Positions 9,286-17,345 of a stretch of 50,551 bases of DNA are shown here, one piece after another. The stretch spans positions 1-50,551 of the forward strand of contig JAWXUD010000013.1 of NCBI GenBank assembly GCA_044432945.1, in the 5' to 3' direction. A program made the translations under genes and the position numbers. Numbering within the stretch: position 1 is the stretch's first letter; each line of letters opens with the position of its first letter. The DNA is from JAWXUD01 sp044432945 (GTDB lineage: Bacteria; Cyanobacteriota; Vampirovibrionia; Gastranaerophilales; Gastranaerophilaceae). The notes beneath the pieces are model-generated. The model had not been told where the DNA came from, ran no database searches, and saw only the letters and a list, made by a program, of their open reading frames with translations.

Positions 9286-9395
9286 ATGCATTTCTCCTTA
9301 ATTTTTTTCTGCTGGTAAGGTTTCGTTTTGGTAAAACTATTCCAACCCAGCTGTATTCACTGCAAATATTGTACTATCAAAAAAGTTAAAATCAA
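9286..9395 (-). promoter_or_regulatory. metK promoter and possibly structured leader
   Basis: On the minus strand TTGATT (9395-9390), a 16-base spacer and TACAAT (9373-9368) form a reasonable promoter. The leader of about 75 nt then holds GCTGG and CCAGC arms that could enclose smaller helices (TTGG/CCAA and GTTTT/AAAAC). I could not match it to a known SAM riboswitch class by eye, so regulation by S-adenosylmethionine is only a possibility. Confidence 0.4.
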
Positions 9396-9505
9396 ATTTT
9401 ATATTCCATTAATTAAGTTTTGTAAAATAACGAAAAAAAATTAGCAAAAATTTTATTTAGTGGTATTAATATAACTATTAATATTGTAAAACATAAGGAT
9501 TAATC

Positions 9506-9889
9506 ATGAATATAACACCAGTAGCTATGACTCCAAAGTTCTGTGCTAATAAATTAAACACAAAAGACGAAAATAATAAAAAAGCAAAAGACGAGCAAAT
9601 AGTTAATAATTTAAACAATCTTAAAATTGATGAAAACACCTCAGTCAACGAAATTTTTGAAGCGGTGGGAACAGATATTCGCTTCACACCAACGCAAGCT
9701 GCAGCCGCTACTGGCGTTGCATCTTTTGGGCTTTTCGCATTAGTTGATAATGTCCTTACGAGAGGTGCTAAAAGTTTATTCAAATTAGATTTAGGTAAAC
9801 CTAATAGCAAAATGAATTTGATGATTAACGGTGCATTTTCTGCATATGCTGCTTATTCTACGTATAAGAATGAAAAGAAACACCAATAA
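9506..9889 (+). CDS. Small hypothetical protein with C-terminal membrane-type segment
   Basis: A 127-residue protein with AAGGA eight bases before the ATG. The N-terminus MNITPVAMTPKF is followed by a lysine/asparagine-rich linker. Residues 70-110 contain two weakly hydrophobic stretches (AAAATGVASFGLFALVDNV and MNLMINGAFSAYAAYSTY). I do not recognise a family. Several unknown proteins in this window share this plan of a short polar N-terminus with a small-residue-rich hydrophobic region. Its 3' end overlaps the convergent 54-codon gene by 32 bases. The opposite-strand frame over the same bases looks like a shadow. Confidence 0.65.
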   Translation: MNITPVAMTPKFCANKLNTKDENNKKAKDEQIVNNLNNLKIDENTSVNEIFEAVGTDIRFTPTQAAAATGVASFGLFALVDNVLTRGAKSLFKLDLGKPNSKMNLMINGAFSAYAAYSTYKNEKKHQ

Positions 9890-10022
9890 CTAATTCATTA
9901 GTTTTTACTTCAACAATAGCCCAACGTATCGGTGTTATCCCTAGTCTTGCAAGCTGATTTTCAATAAATTCATTATCGATTTTATCGGGTTTTTGTATTT
10001 TTATAACCTCAGATTTAATCAT
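9858..10022 (-). CDS. Small conserved-looking protein behind glmS (54 residues)
   Basis: An ATG at 10022, four bases after the glmS stop, opens a 54-residue frame ending TAG at 9858. The product starts MIKSEVIKIQKPDKIDNEF and continues IENQLARLGITPIRWAIVEV, a mixed hydrophobic/charged composition that looks like a small beta-alpha-beta-beta fold rather than noise. The tight spacing to glmS suggests co-transcription and coupling. The ribosome site is weak (GAG seven bases upstream, within the glmS end). No function can be assigned. Its 3' end overlaps the convergent gene ending at 9889. Confidence 0.6.
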   Translation of the reverse strand: MIKSEVIKIQKPDKIDNEFIENQLARLGITPIRWAIVEVKTNELVIGVSFHSYT

Positions 10023-10026
10023 AATT

Positions 10027-11871
10027 TTACTCAACGGTTACTGATTTAGCTAAATTACGAGGTTGGTCAACATCTTTGCCTAAAAATTCTGCAATATAGT
10101 AAGAGAACAATTGTAATGGAACTGATGCGATAATTGGTGAGAATAACTCTTGTACATCAGGAACTCTGATTATATGCTCAAATAAATCGTTTAATTTTTC
10201 ATCGTTAGAGTTTGTCAATGCTATCATGCGGGCGTTACGAGCTTTTGCTTCTTCGCTATTAGAAAGTAATTTTTCATAAACCATACCTTTCATCAATATT
10301 GAAAGAACAGGCATTGTTTCATCAAGCATAGCGATAGGACCGTGTTTTAACTCACCAGCAGGATATCCAGTTGCGTTGATGTAGCTTATTTCTTTTAATT
10401 TCAAAGCACCTTCTAGTGCTGTAGCAAGGTTAATCCCACGTGCAACATAAATGAAATCCTTTGTTGTCGCATAAGCTTTGGCGATTTTCTGAATATCTTC
10501 GGTGTGTGATAAAATTTGTTCTATTTTTTGAGGCAAAATCATCATTTCTGACTTTAGTGAAAGTAATTCATATTTGTTAACGCTTTCTTTAACTTCTCCC
10601 ATATAAAGTGCTAATAAATAAAACGCCATCAGTTGTGCTGTATAAGATTTTGTTGCAGCTACAGAAACTTCAATCCCAGCGTTTACTGGAACTAAGCTGT
10701 CAGCCTCACGTGCCATTGCACTATCTGGTCTGTTCGTGATAATTAATATATGTGAACCACGAGCTTTAGATTGTTTGATGGCAGTCAGCGTATCAGCGGT
10801 TTCGCCTGATTGTGAAACACCGATTACTAGAGTATTTTCATCAGTAACCGTTTTTCTATAAATATATTCACTAGACGCTTCAACATCAACCGCTATTCCA
10901 CAGAAGTTTTCTATTAGATACTTGCCAACCATAGCAGCATGCAACGATGTTCCGCAAGCGATTATTTGAATTCGGTTAAGTTTTTTTAAAGTTTCTTTGT
11001 TTAATTTTACCTCATCAAGAATAATAGCTTCATCAGGTGCGTGAAGTTTTCCTACCAAAATATTTCTGATAACATCGGGCTGTTCGTGAATTTCTTTTAA
11101 CATAAAATGTTTATAACCACGTTTGCTTAAAGCAACAGGTTCCCACGGTAAAATTTCAATTTTTTGAGCTAATTCAACGCCATCTTTGTCAATAAGCTTC
11201 AATTCATCTGGCGTAATGGTTGCAATTTGATCATCACTAATATACATAGCCTTTTTAGTGTGCTTGATAATAGCTGGCACGTCAGATGCGATAAAGAATT
11301 CACCTTCACCAATACCAACTAATAATGGTGCGTTACGTTTTGTTATAACAAGCGTGTTTTTGTAATCGTTGTGCATAACACAAAGAGCGTAAGCCCCTTG
11401 AATTTCTTTGGTTGCAAGCCTAACTGCTTCTGCTAAATCTTTGCATTTTTCATACTTTGAGGCCACTAAATGAGCAACAGTTTCTGTGTCTGTTTGAGAA
11501 CGGAACACGCAACCTTTTGCACTCAATTCTTCTCTCAATTCTTTATAATTTTCGATAATACCATTGTGTACGATTACCAAATTCCCACAATTACAAGTAT
11601 GCGGGTGGGCGTTTAATACTGTTGGCGCACCATGTGTTGCCCATCGAATGTGTCCTATGCCTAATGTAGCTGAGTTTATATCTTCTTTGTGAGGTACTAG
11701 AGTTGTGCGTAAGTTTTCTAGTTTGCCTTCAGCTTTATAAACACTAATCTCATCATCACATTTCAAGGCGATTCCTGAAGAGTCGTATCCTCTATATTCT
11801 AGTTGTTCCAAGCCATCTAGTAAAATATCAACTACTGCGTTGTTACCTACATATCCAACTATTCCACACAT
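10027..11871 (-). CDS. glmS: Glutamine-fructose-6-phosphate aminotransferase (isomerizing)
   Basis: GlmS makes glucosamine-6-phosphate, the entry point to peptidoglycan and other amino-sugar synthesis. The protein of 614 residues starts MCGIVGYVG, so Cys2 becomes the N-terminal nucleophile of the class II glutaminase domain (HIRWATHGAPT, HNGIIENY). Two SIS sugar-isomerase domains follow (GTSLHAAMVGKYLIE; VIGVSQSGETADT; YPAGELKHGPIAM), and the protein ends DQPRNLAKSVTVE as expected for full-length members. GGAG precedes the start, and an extended -10 promoter lies just upstream. A 54-codon gene follows four bases downstream. Confidence 0.98.
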   Translation of the reverse strand: MCGIVGYVGNNAVVDILLDGLEQLEYRGYDSSGIALKCDDEISVYKAEGKLENLRTTLVPHKEDINSATLGIGHIRWATHGAPTVLNAHPHTCNCGNLVIVHNGIIENYKELREELSAKGCVFRSQTDTETVAHLVASKYEKCKDLAEAVRLATKEIQGAYALCVMHNDYKNTLVITKRNAPLLVGIGEGEFFIASDVPAIIKHTKKAMYISDDQIATITPDELKLIDKDGVELAQKIEILPWEPVALSKRGYKHFMLKEIHEQPDVIRNILVGKLHAPDEAIILDEVKLNKETLKKLNRIQIIACGTSLHAAMVGKYLIENFCGIAVDVEASSEYIYRKTVTDENTLVIGVSQSGETADTLTAIKQSKARGSHILIITNRPDSAMAREADSLVPVNAGIEVSVAATKSYTAQLMAFYLLALYMGEVKESVNKYELLSLKSEMMILPQKIEQILSHTEDIQKIAKAYATTKDFIYVARGINLATALEGALKLKEISYINATGYPAGELKHGPIAMLDETMPVLSILMKGMVYEKLLSNSEEAKARNARMIALTNSNDEKLNDLFEHIIRVPDVQELFSPIIASVPLQLFSYYIAEFLGKDVDQPRNLAKSVTVE

Positions 11872-11905
11872 ATCTAACTCTCCATAAAATGTAATCTATT
11901 TTTTG

Positions 11906-11914
11906 ATTATAGCA
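11906..11914 (-). promoter_or_regulatory. Extended -10 promoter of glmS
   Basis: On the minus strand TGC directly precedes TATAAT, a TGnTATAAT extended -10 element; no convincing -35 is seen. Predicted leader about 27 nt, too short to house a glmS ribozyme. Confidence 0.55.
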
Positions 11915-12027
11915 CAGATTATGTAATTTTTAAAATCCTTATAAAATTTTTATATCACCATAATAAAATTTTTTTAATCTTTATATAAATATCAAAAGGA
12001 AATAATATGAGCGAATTGAATATTAAA

Positions 12028-12981
12028 TTATAATACAGCTTTAATCGCTTCAATCATACTTGTTTCATCAGCAATATCATCACCCGCTATGTCAAACGCA
12101 GTGCCATGAACAGGTGAGGTTCTTATGACGTCTAATCCTATTGTCATATTGACACATTTATCTTGTGCGATAGATTTTATAGCGACCAACCCTTGATCGT
12201 GATAGTTTGAAATATAGCAATCATATGGCATTTTATCATTATTTAAGTAATATTTGCCAGCCTGCATAAATAAAGCATCTGCTGGTTTTGGCATCGTTAT
12301 ATTTATCCCTAATTGGTTCAATTTTTTAACCGCAGGTATTAATATATCATTTTCTTCATTACCCAAAATCCCGTCCTCGCCTGCGTGTGGATTAAATCCA
12401 CATAAAGCAAACCTCGGAGAAGAAATACAATATTGAGTTTTGAAAAATTTATCTAAATTAATGATTTTATCAATAATAATTTTTTCATTTAAATTTATTT
12501 GATTAATCGCACAATGACGAGTTAACAACAAAACTCTGAAATCATCAGCCACAAAAAGCATCTCTGCATGTTGCAAATCATGTGCTAAAAAGCTTTCTAA
12601 TACTTCTGTTTGTCCATTAAATTTATGTCCCGCCAAATATAGTGCATTTTTTGCGACAGGTGCTGTTACAATAGCACAATTTTGTTCTTTTTTTACTAAT
12701 TCACAAGCTATTTTTAATGATTTAAAAGAAAATTCGCCACTTTTATCGCAAAGTTTTTTAGGCTCAATTCCTCCCTCAAATGGAACTTCTATAATATCAT
12801 AATCGTTGTTCAAACCCCCATAAAAATCAAGGATTTTTTTATTAGAAATAAGCACAACGTTCTTTGAAGGCAAATTCAGCTTGTTCAATGCCTTAATCAC
12901 AATTTCAGCACCAATACCATTAAAATCACCCGTTGTTATAAATATTTTCTTATCAGAATTATTCTTCACCAACGCCACCAT
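12028..12981 (-). CDS. PdxA-family 4-phospho-acid dehydrogenase (likely PdxA2)
   Basis: The family oxidises and decarboxylates 4-phosphohydroxy-threonine (PdxA, vitamin B6) or 4-phospho-D-threonate/erythronate (PdxA2). Visible family motifs are TTGDFNGIGAEI near the N-terminus, HKFNGQTEVL, GFNPHAGEDGILG, NYHDQGLVAIKSI and RTSPVHGTAFDIAG. The gene lies directly behind, and overlaps, a DUF1537 sugar-acid kinase; that pairing is known for DtnK-PdxA2 and DenK-PdxA2 acid-sugar pathways, so I favour PdxA2. A role in pyridoxal phosphate synthesis cannot be excluded. The start is uncertain: ATG 12981 or GTG 12969 (with GGTGG five bases upstream) fit better than the TTG at 12993. Confidence 0.85.
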   Translation of the reverse strand: MVALVKNNSDKKIFITTGDFNGIGAEIVIKALNKLNLPSKNVVLISNKKILDFYGGLNNDYDIIEVPFEGGIEPKKLCDKSGEFSFKSLKIACELVKKEQNCAIVTAPVAKNALYLAGHKFNGQTEVLESFLAHDLQHAEMLFVADDFRVLLLTRHCAINQINLNEKIIIDKIINLDKFFKTQYCISSPRFALCGFNPHAGEDGILGNEENDILIPAVKKLNQLGINITMPKPADALFMQAGKYYLNNDKMPYDCYISNYHDQGLVAIKSIAQDKCVNMTIGLDVIRTSPVHGTAFDIAGDDIADETSMIEAIKAVL

Positions 12982-14284
12982 TATGGCTTTCAAAATATTT
13001 TAAAATATCCACTAATGTGCTTACCCCGCCCAAATTCCCAGATTTTGTAACAATCCAATGAGCGTTATGATCAAGAGTTAAAGCTATTGCAGGAGCAACC
13101 TCGTCAATTAATTGTAATTGATTAGCCCCTATTGCATGACAACATTTGTAAGACGTTTCTCCACCTAATGTAATCAAAATTAATTCTTTTTTTTCAATGA
13201 CCTTTTGTGCAAGCTCTGACAAGAAATCAGTTATTTTATCCGCTAAATCTGATTTTGTTAATTCTGCCTCAAGCAAATCCTCGCTAAACCCATCAAAATT
13301 GTTAGCCATATGTGATGTATGAACAACAACAATATTTTTAGAACCCAAATTAGTTACTATTCGATCCACTAATTCATCACTGACACCATTAATGACTGTT
13401 TTTAAATCCAAGCTAACAAAAAGAGCATTGTTGAAATCATCATTATTTTCCAATTTTTCAATTTGACTACTTGTGATGTTAGTTGCACTACCCGAAATTA
13501 TCAATTTCGGCAAAATCGGTAATGTTTTATTTATATGCAAACTTTCCATATCTACATACCATAAATCAGCTAAGCAATGAGCGAAAGCAGATGTACCAGC
13601 CGGTAACAATTTGTAATCGGATTTGTTTAAAGCAAGTGCAATTTGCTCAACGTCCGTTGAAAATACTGCGTCCATTATAATGAGTTTTTTACCATCTTCA
13701 ACAAGCTCATTAATCCTTTTTAATATTGGTCCAGCACCTTTCATAATTGTTTTTAATTCTACTGTCGCAATTAAATCATGATATTCTGGCGTCAATTGGC
13801 TTTTTAAAAGAGTAGGGATATGCGATTCGTTAATAGGATTGTGCGGGTCGCAAGCCATCTCAGTACGTTCTATTGGTATCCCCTTTAAAAGATGATACCC
13901 ACCAATCGTAACCCTTCCTTCACCAGGAAATGCTGGACATAATACTACAGCGTCCCATTCTAAAACAGAAAGCATGGATAAGCATTCTGTTGCAATATTG
14001 CCACGAAGCGTTGAATCAACTTTTTTATAAAAATAATCTGGATTAAGTTCATTAATTAGATTTTGCGTTGCACTAGTTACTAACTCATAAGCCATTAACT
14101 CATCAACATTTCTGGTTTCCGTAGAAATTGCCCAAGTTTGCGTACTTTTTACATTCAATAAATTTGTCGTGTTATTTAATAATATTTGAGTATTAGCACC
14201 ATTGATGTGAAACTGTAGTGCTGTATCGTTAGCACCAGTCAAATCATCAGCAATAATACCCGTAATATTAGAAGATATTATCAT
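12959..14284 (-). CDS. dtnK: Four-carbon acid sugar kinase (DUF1537; DtnK/DenK type)
   Basis: The family phosphorylates D-threonate, D-erythronate or related acid sugars with ATP. The 441-residue protein starts with the sugar-binding domain signature IIADDLTGANDTALQF (about residues 10-25) and contains KKVDSTLRGN and CPAFPGEGRVTIGGYHLL, both characteristic. The C-terminal nucleotide-binding domain carries TLGGETSYKCCHAIGA and ends with the GNLGG motif. It overlaps ssb by four bases (ATGA) and the PdxA-like gene by about 20, forming a three-gene operon. The product of PdxA2 would be dihydroxyacetone phosphate, so the pair can feed acid sugars into glycolysis. The gene symbol is tentative, since D-threonate and D-erythronate kinases cannot be separated by eye. 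Confidence 0.85.
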   Translation of the reverse strand: MIISSNITGIIADDLTGANDTALQFHINGANTQILLNNTTNLLNVKSTQTWAISTETRNVDELMAYELVTSATQNLINELNPDYFYKKVDSTLRGNIATECLSMLSVLEWDAVVLCPAFPGEGRVTIGGYHLLKGIPIERTEMACDPHNPINESHIPTLLKSQLTPEYHDLIATVELKTIMKGAGPILKRINELVEDGKKLIIMDAVFSTDVEQIALALNKSDYKLLPAGTSAFAHCLADLWYVDMESLHINKTLPILPKLIISGSATNITSSQIEKLENNDDFNNALFVSLDLKTVINGVSDELVDRIVTNLGSKNIVVVHTSHMANNFDGFSEDLLEAELTKSDLADKITDFLSELAQKVIEKKELILITLGGETSYKCCHAIGANQLQLIDEVAPAIALTLDHNAHWIVTKSGNLGGVSTLVDILKYFESHNGGVGEE

Positions 14285-14613
14285 AATTCCATATCTCTTT
14301 TAGAGCCTAACAATCTTATATTATTAGCGTTAACAAAATAAGTTTCCTTTTGATCCCCAGTAGCTTTGTCAGCCCATTTGTTCGTAGCAATTCTTCCTTC
14401 AACTACAATCTGTATACCTTTTTTAACGTATTCACCAGCGAATTCTGCTTGTTTATCCCAAACGTCAATATTAAACCAATCAGCGACTTCTGATTTAGTC
14501 TTTGCGTCCCAACGGTTTACGGCTATAGAGAAATTGGCTTTTACTTTACCTGATTCAAAATATCTAATTTCAGCATCTCTGCCAACACGTCCAACTAGCA
14601 CTGCTACATTCAT
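14281..14613 (-). CDS. ssb: Single-stranded DNA-binding protein, short form
   Basis: An OB-fold protein of 110 residues beginning MNVAVLVGRVGRDAEIRYFESG, with the family pattern NFSIAVNRW, WFNIDVWDKQAEFAGEYVKKG and IVVEGRIATNKW. It stops right after the OB fold with KRDMEL and lacks the acidic DDDIPF-like tail through which most bacterial SSBs recruit partner proteins. It may therefore be a second, specialised SSB, with a full-length copy elsewhere. AGAGG lies well placed before the ATG. It overlaps the sugar kinase gene by four bases, an unexpected functional neighbour. Confidence 0.9.
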   Translation of the reverse strand: MNVAVLVGRVGRDAEIRYFESGKVKANFSIAVNRWDAKTKSEVADWFNIDVWDKQAEFAGEYVKKGIQIVVEGRIATNKWADKATGDQKETYFVNANNIRLLGSKRDMEL

Positions 14614-14807
14614 TTGTTACCTCTTTCTTTTGTGTATAAAAACATATTCCTTAAATTATTTTATAACAAATAATCTCAATAATAAAACTTGTGTAAATTT
14701 TTGTTAATATTGCAAGCAAAAAAAGAACAAAAAAGTACATTTTAAGTTATACTAATCTTGTAGTAGTGGCGTTTGAAAATAACAGATTTATCCATACATA
14801 TAGTGTA

Positions 14808-14836
14808 TTGAAATAGTGTAGGTGCTATTGTAGAAT
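14808..14836 (+). promoter_or_regulatory. Promoter of the GGDEF/HD-GYP gene
   Basis: TTGAAA (14808-14813), a 17-base spacer and TAGAAT (14831-14836), one mismatch in each element. The leader of about 85 nt contains a small hairpin, arms AAGATAT and ATATCTT at 14843-14860. The rest of the 14614-14928 spacer is AT-rich and should also hold the divergent ssb promoter, which I could not define. Confidence 0.55.
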
Positions 14837-14928
14837 AGTTTTAAGATATGTTAATATCTTGAGTAAAATAAGCAAAAATATATTTGTTGCTATTTTATAA
14901 TAAAAAGTGTAATTAGGTGGAATTTAGT

Positions 14929-16887
14929 TTGAACGACAATAAAAAACAAATTGACAATATAGAGATAACTAAAAAATCTTTATCAAAATCGGCATCAAAT
15001 CCGATTTCTAGTGTTGCGAAGCCGTCTAAATCCCCATCTTTAACCACCACTAAAAAAACTAAATCTTCTAATAAAAGCCTAAAAACACAAGTTGTCACAG
15101 AGCCAATTTCTTTAGATTCTTCTAAAATCCTTGCTCATATTAATAATTTCAATACGCCTAAATCAACAAAAAAATTACAGGCAGAATATCTTAGTGTTCC
15201 TGTAGCTAAGCAAGTTTTTGACATGCCTGACTTTATAAAGGCATTAGTACCCGCTTTATATAAAGTTAAAACAGCATATGAATTGTCATCGACTTTGCAA
15301 AGAGTTTTTGCTGACAAGCTTAATACAAATTTCGTTGCATTTGGGACTTATCATGAAAAGTCAAAATGTATCAATTTGAAGTTATCGACTACCATGAGTA
15401 GCACCTATACTTCAAAAATATTTTTATCTGATGAAAATAACCCAATAGTTGAGGTTTTTAACACGCAAAAGCCATCTGTTCAAAATGATATAGGTTTTTT
15501 AAACGTACCTTATTTGAAAAATTCGCAAGCACTTATTTTGCCATTGGTTTCAGTTGGGCAAGCGCATGGGGTAATGATTATTGCAAAAGATGAAATCAAT
15601 AAAGCAAACATTGAATTATTAAATTTTGTGTCAAATTATTGTGGTTTATTTCTGCACAACATATCTCTTCTAGAGATGTCTAATAAATATGCAAATACAG
15701 ATACTTTGACTGGCTTGTATAACCATAGAGGGTTTCAAGAAATTCTATCAGCAGAATTGAAAAAGGCTGAAAATACTGAAACGAACTTGTCTATAATCAT
15801 GTTTGATGTTAATAACATTTCTAAAATTAACAAAGAATACGGACATGCTAAAGGTGATGAAATCATAAAATTGTTGGCTGAAAAGATTAAGCAAAATGCC
15901 AGAAGTTCTGATAAAGCAGGACGTTATGGTGGCGATGAAATCGCTTTGATTATGCCTGATACTAGCACGGTTGATGCGAAGTATTTAGCTGAATATATTA
16001 CATATTGCCTTTCTTGTTGCTTTGTTGATGACGTTGGTCCAGTAAGGGTTTCGGTTGGTATTGCGACTTATCCTGAATGTTCTAGAGATCAAGAAAAATT
16101 ATTAATATTGGCAGAGCAAGCTATGTATATTTCTCAATCAAAAGGTTATAAAGAAGGCATGTCAGCGATTATAAGTTCATCAGATTTTAACTTCTGGGAT
16201 AACCACGCACTAAACTCATTTGCAGAAATTATTGCTAAAAGACATTCTCAGTTGGGAATAAACTTTGAAGAAGAATTGGTCAATCAATTCCAAAGCGAGC
16301 AAATAAGTTCTCAAAATCACTTGATAGAAATGGTAACATCATTGGCAGGTGCGATAGATGCAAAAGATCCATATACAAAAGGTCATTCAACTTCTGTATC
16401 TCGTTATTCAGAAGCATTGGCACGTGCAATTAATTTACCTGAGGACGAAGTCCAACGTATAACACTTGGTGCGTTGTTACATGACGTTGGTAAAATTGGC
16501 ATACCTGAAAATGTGCTTAAAAAACCTGGTAAATTAGATGATGAAGAATGGGAAATAATGAAGCAACACCCTGTTATTGGTGCTGAGAAAGTTCTAGCTC
16601 CAAATGACGCATTGAGAGATTTAATACCAATGGTAAAATATCACCACGAGCATTTTGATGGTTCGGGGTATCCTTCTAAGCTTAAAGGCGAGGATATACC
16701 ACTTGCGGCTAGAATAGTTTCAGTGGCTGATACATTCCATGCGTTGATCTCTGATAGACCATATAGAAAAGGAATGAGTGTTGAGAAGGCTTGTACAATA
16801 TTAAAAGATGGCTCAGGAAGTTTCTGGGACCCCGATTTAATTAGACATTTCATATCAATTGCACCGTCTTTGTCGACAACTATTTAA
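14929..16887 (+). CDS. GAF-GGDEF-HD-GYP cyclic di-GMP protein
   Basis: A cytoplasmic protein of about 652 residues that could both make and degrade cyclic di-GMP. After a lysine/serine-rich, probably disordered N-terminus (1-75) comes a GAF-like sensor domain (about 90-240). The GGDEF domain (about 250-415) has the active-site loop RYGGDEIALI near 333, with Ile in place of the usual Phe. The HD-GYP phosphodiesterase domain (about 455-640) is complete: GHSTSVSRYSEAL, HDVGKIGIPENVL at 518, HPVIGAEK, and HHEHFDGSGYP at 572. I chose TTG 14929 because AGGTGG lies eight bases before it, whereas the GTG at 14917 overlaps that ribosome site. It is monocistronic. Confidence 0.9.
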   Translation: MNDNKKQIDNIEITKKSLSKSASNPISSVAKPSKSPSLTTTKKTKSSNKSLKTQVVTEPISLDSSKILAHINNFNTPKSTKKLQAEYLSVPVAKQVFDMPDFIKALVPALYKVKTAYELSSTLQRVFADKLNTNFVAFGTYHEKSKCINLKLSTTMSSTYTSKIFLSDENNPIVEVFNTQKPSVQNDIGFLNVPYLKNSQALILPLVSVGQAHGVMIIAKDEINKANIELLNFVSNYCGLFLHNISLLEMSNKYANTDTLTGLYNHRGFQEILSAELKKAENTETNLSIIMFDVNNISKINKEYGHAKGDEIIKLLAEKIKQNARSSDKAGRYGGDEIALIMPDTSTVDAKYLAEYITYCLSCCFVDDVGPVRVSVGIATYPECSRDQEKLLILAEQAMYISQSKGYKEGMSAIISSSDFNFWDNHALNSFAEIIAKRHSQLGINFEEELVNQFQSEQISSQNHLIEMVTSLAGAIDAKDPYTKGHSTSVSRYSEALARAINLPEDEVQRITLGALLHDVGKIGIPENVLKKPGKLDDEEWEIMKQHPVIGAEKVLAPNDALRDLIPMVKYHHEHFDGSGYPSKLKGEDIPLAARIVSVADTFHALISDRPYRKGMSVEKACTILKDGSGSFWDPDLIRHFISIAPSLSTTI

Positions 16888-16891
16888 TATA

Positions 16892-16920
16892 TTGCAACAA
16901 TTCATTATTACTTGTTGCAA
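16892..16920 (+). terminator. Inverted repeat after the GGDEF/HD-GYP gene
   Basis: Arms TTGCAACAA (16892-16900) and TTGTTGCAA (16912-16920) with an 11-base loop, five bases behind the stop. There is no T-run, so it may be a weak terminator, an mRNA 3' stabiliser or an operator for the gene at 17008. It resembles the hairpin at 93-124. Confidence 0.4.
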
Positions 16921-17007
16921 AATAATTAGTTATGTAGTATGGTATATTAAAATAAAGAAGTATTAAGGTAAATACTTCAAAGTACAAACTAAACTAGGAG
17001 AAAAACA

Positions 17008-17286
17008 ATGTACCAAGACGAAAAACTGATTTGTGAAGATTGTGGCGCTGAATTCATCTTTACTGTAGGAGAACAAGAATTTTACGCAGAAAAAGGACTT
17101 GTAAACAAGCCAAAAAGATGTAATGACTGCAGAAAAAATCGCAGACAAGGTGGCGGTGGTAGAGGAAAACAACAAAGAAGAATGTATGATGCAGTATGTT
17201 CTAAATGTGGTGTTCAAACACAAGTACCTTTCAAACCAGTAAATGGTAAAGATGTTTATTGCAGAGATTGTTTTACAAATCAGTAA
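17008..17286 (+). CDS. Small zinc-ribbon protein (CxxC/CxxC, zf-trcl type)
   Basis: A 92-residue protein with four CxxC pairs. The N-terminal half, CEDCGAEFIFTVGEQEFY then KPKRCNDCRKNRR, fits the probable zinc-ribbon domain zf-trcl. After a glycine/arginine-rich linker (GGGGRGKQQRR) the C-terminal half has CSKCGVQTQVPF and YCRDCF, the CxxC-x17-CxxC pattern. The basic linker suggests nucleic acid binding, but the function of this family is not established. AGGAGAAAAACA gives a clear ribosome site. Own transcription unit with terminator. Confidence 0.88.
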   Translation: MYQDEKLICEDCGAEFIFTVGEQEFYAEKGLVNKPKRCNDCRKNRRQGGGGRGKQQRRMYDAVCSKCGVQTQVPFKPVNGKDVYCRDCFTNQ

Positions 17287-17307
17287 ATCTTTTTTGAATA
17301 TAAATTT

Positions 17308-17344
17308 AAAGAACAGTGATTTTTATAGTCACTGTTCTTTTTTG
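17308..17344 (+). terminator. Bidirectional terminator between convergent genes
   Basis: Arms AAAGAACAGTGA (17308-17319) and TCACTGTTCTTT (17329-17340), followed by a T-run. It directly borders the stop of the minus-strand gene at 17346 and can serve both. Confidence 0.85.
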
Positions 17345-17345
17345 T

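Noticed and set aside
11872..12000. Search for a glmS ribozyme upstream of glmS
   Set aside because: The promoter lies only about 35 bases before the start codon, leaving no room for the ribozyme.
12007..12033. An 8-codon frame (MSELNIKL) with AAAAGGAAATAAT upstream, convergent to the PdxA-like gene
   Set aside because: It overlaps the end of the PdxA-like gene, has no clear promoter and is too short to support; probably chance or a decayed gene start.
14366..14707. A 113-codon plus-strand frame over ssb
   Set aside because: It lies antisense to a clear ssb gene, and its translation is a typical antisense shadow without ribosome site.
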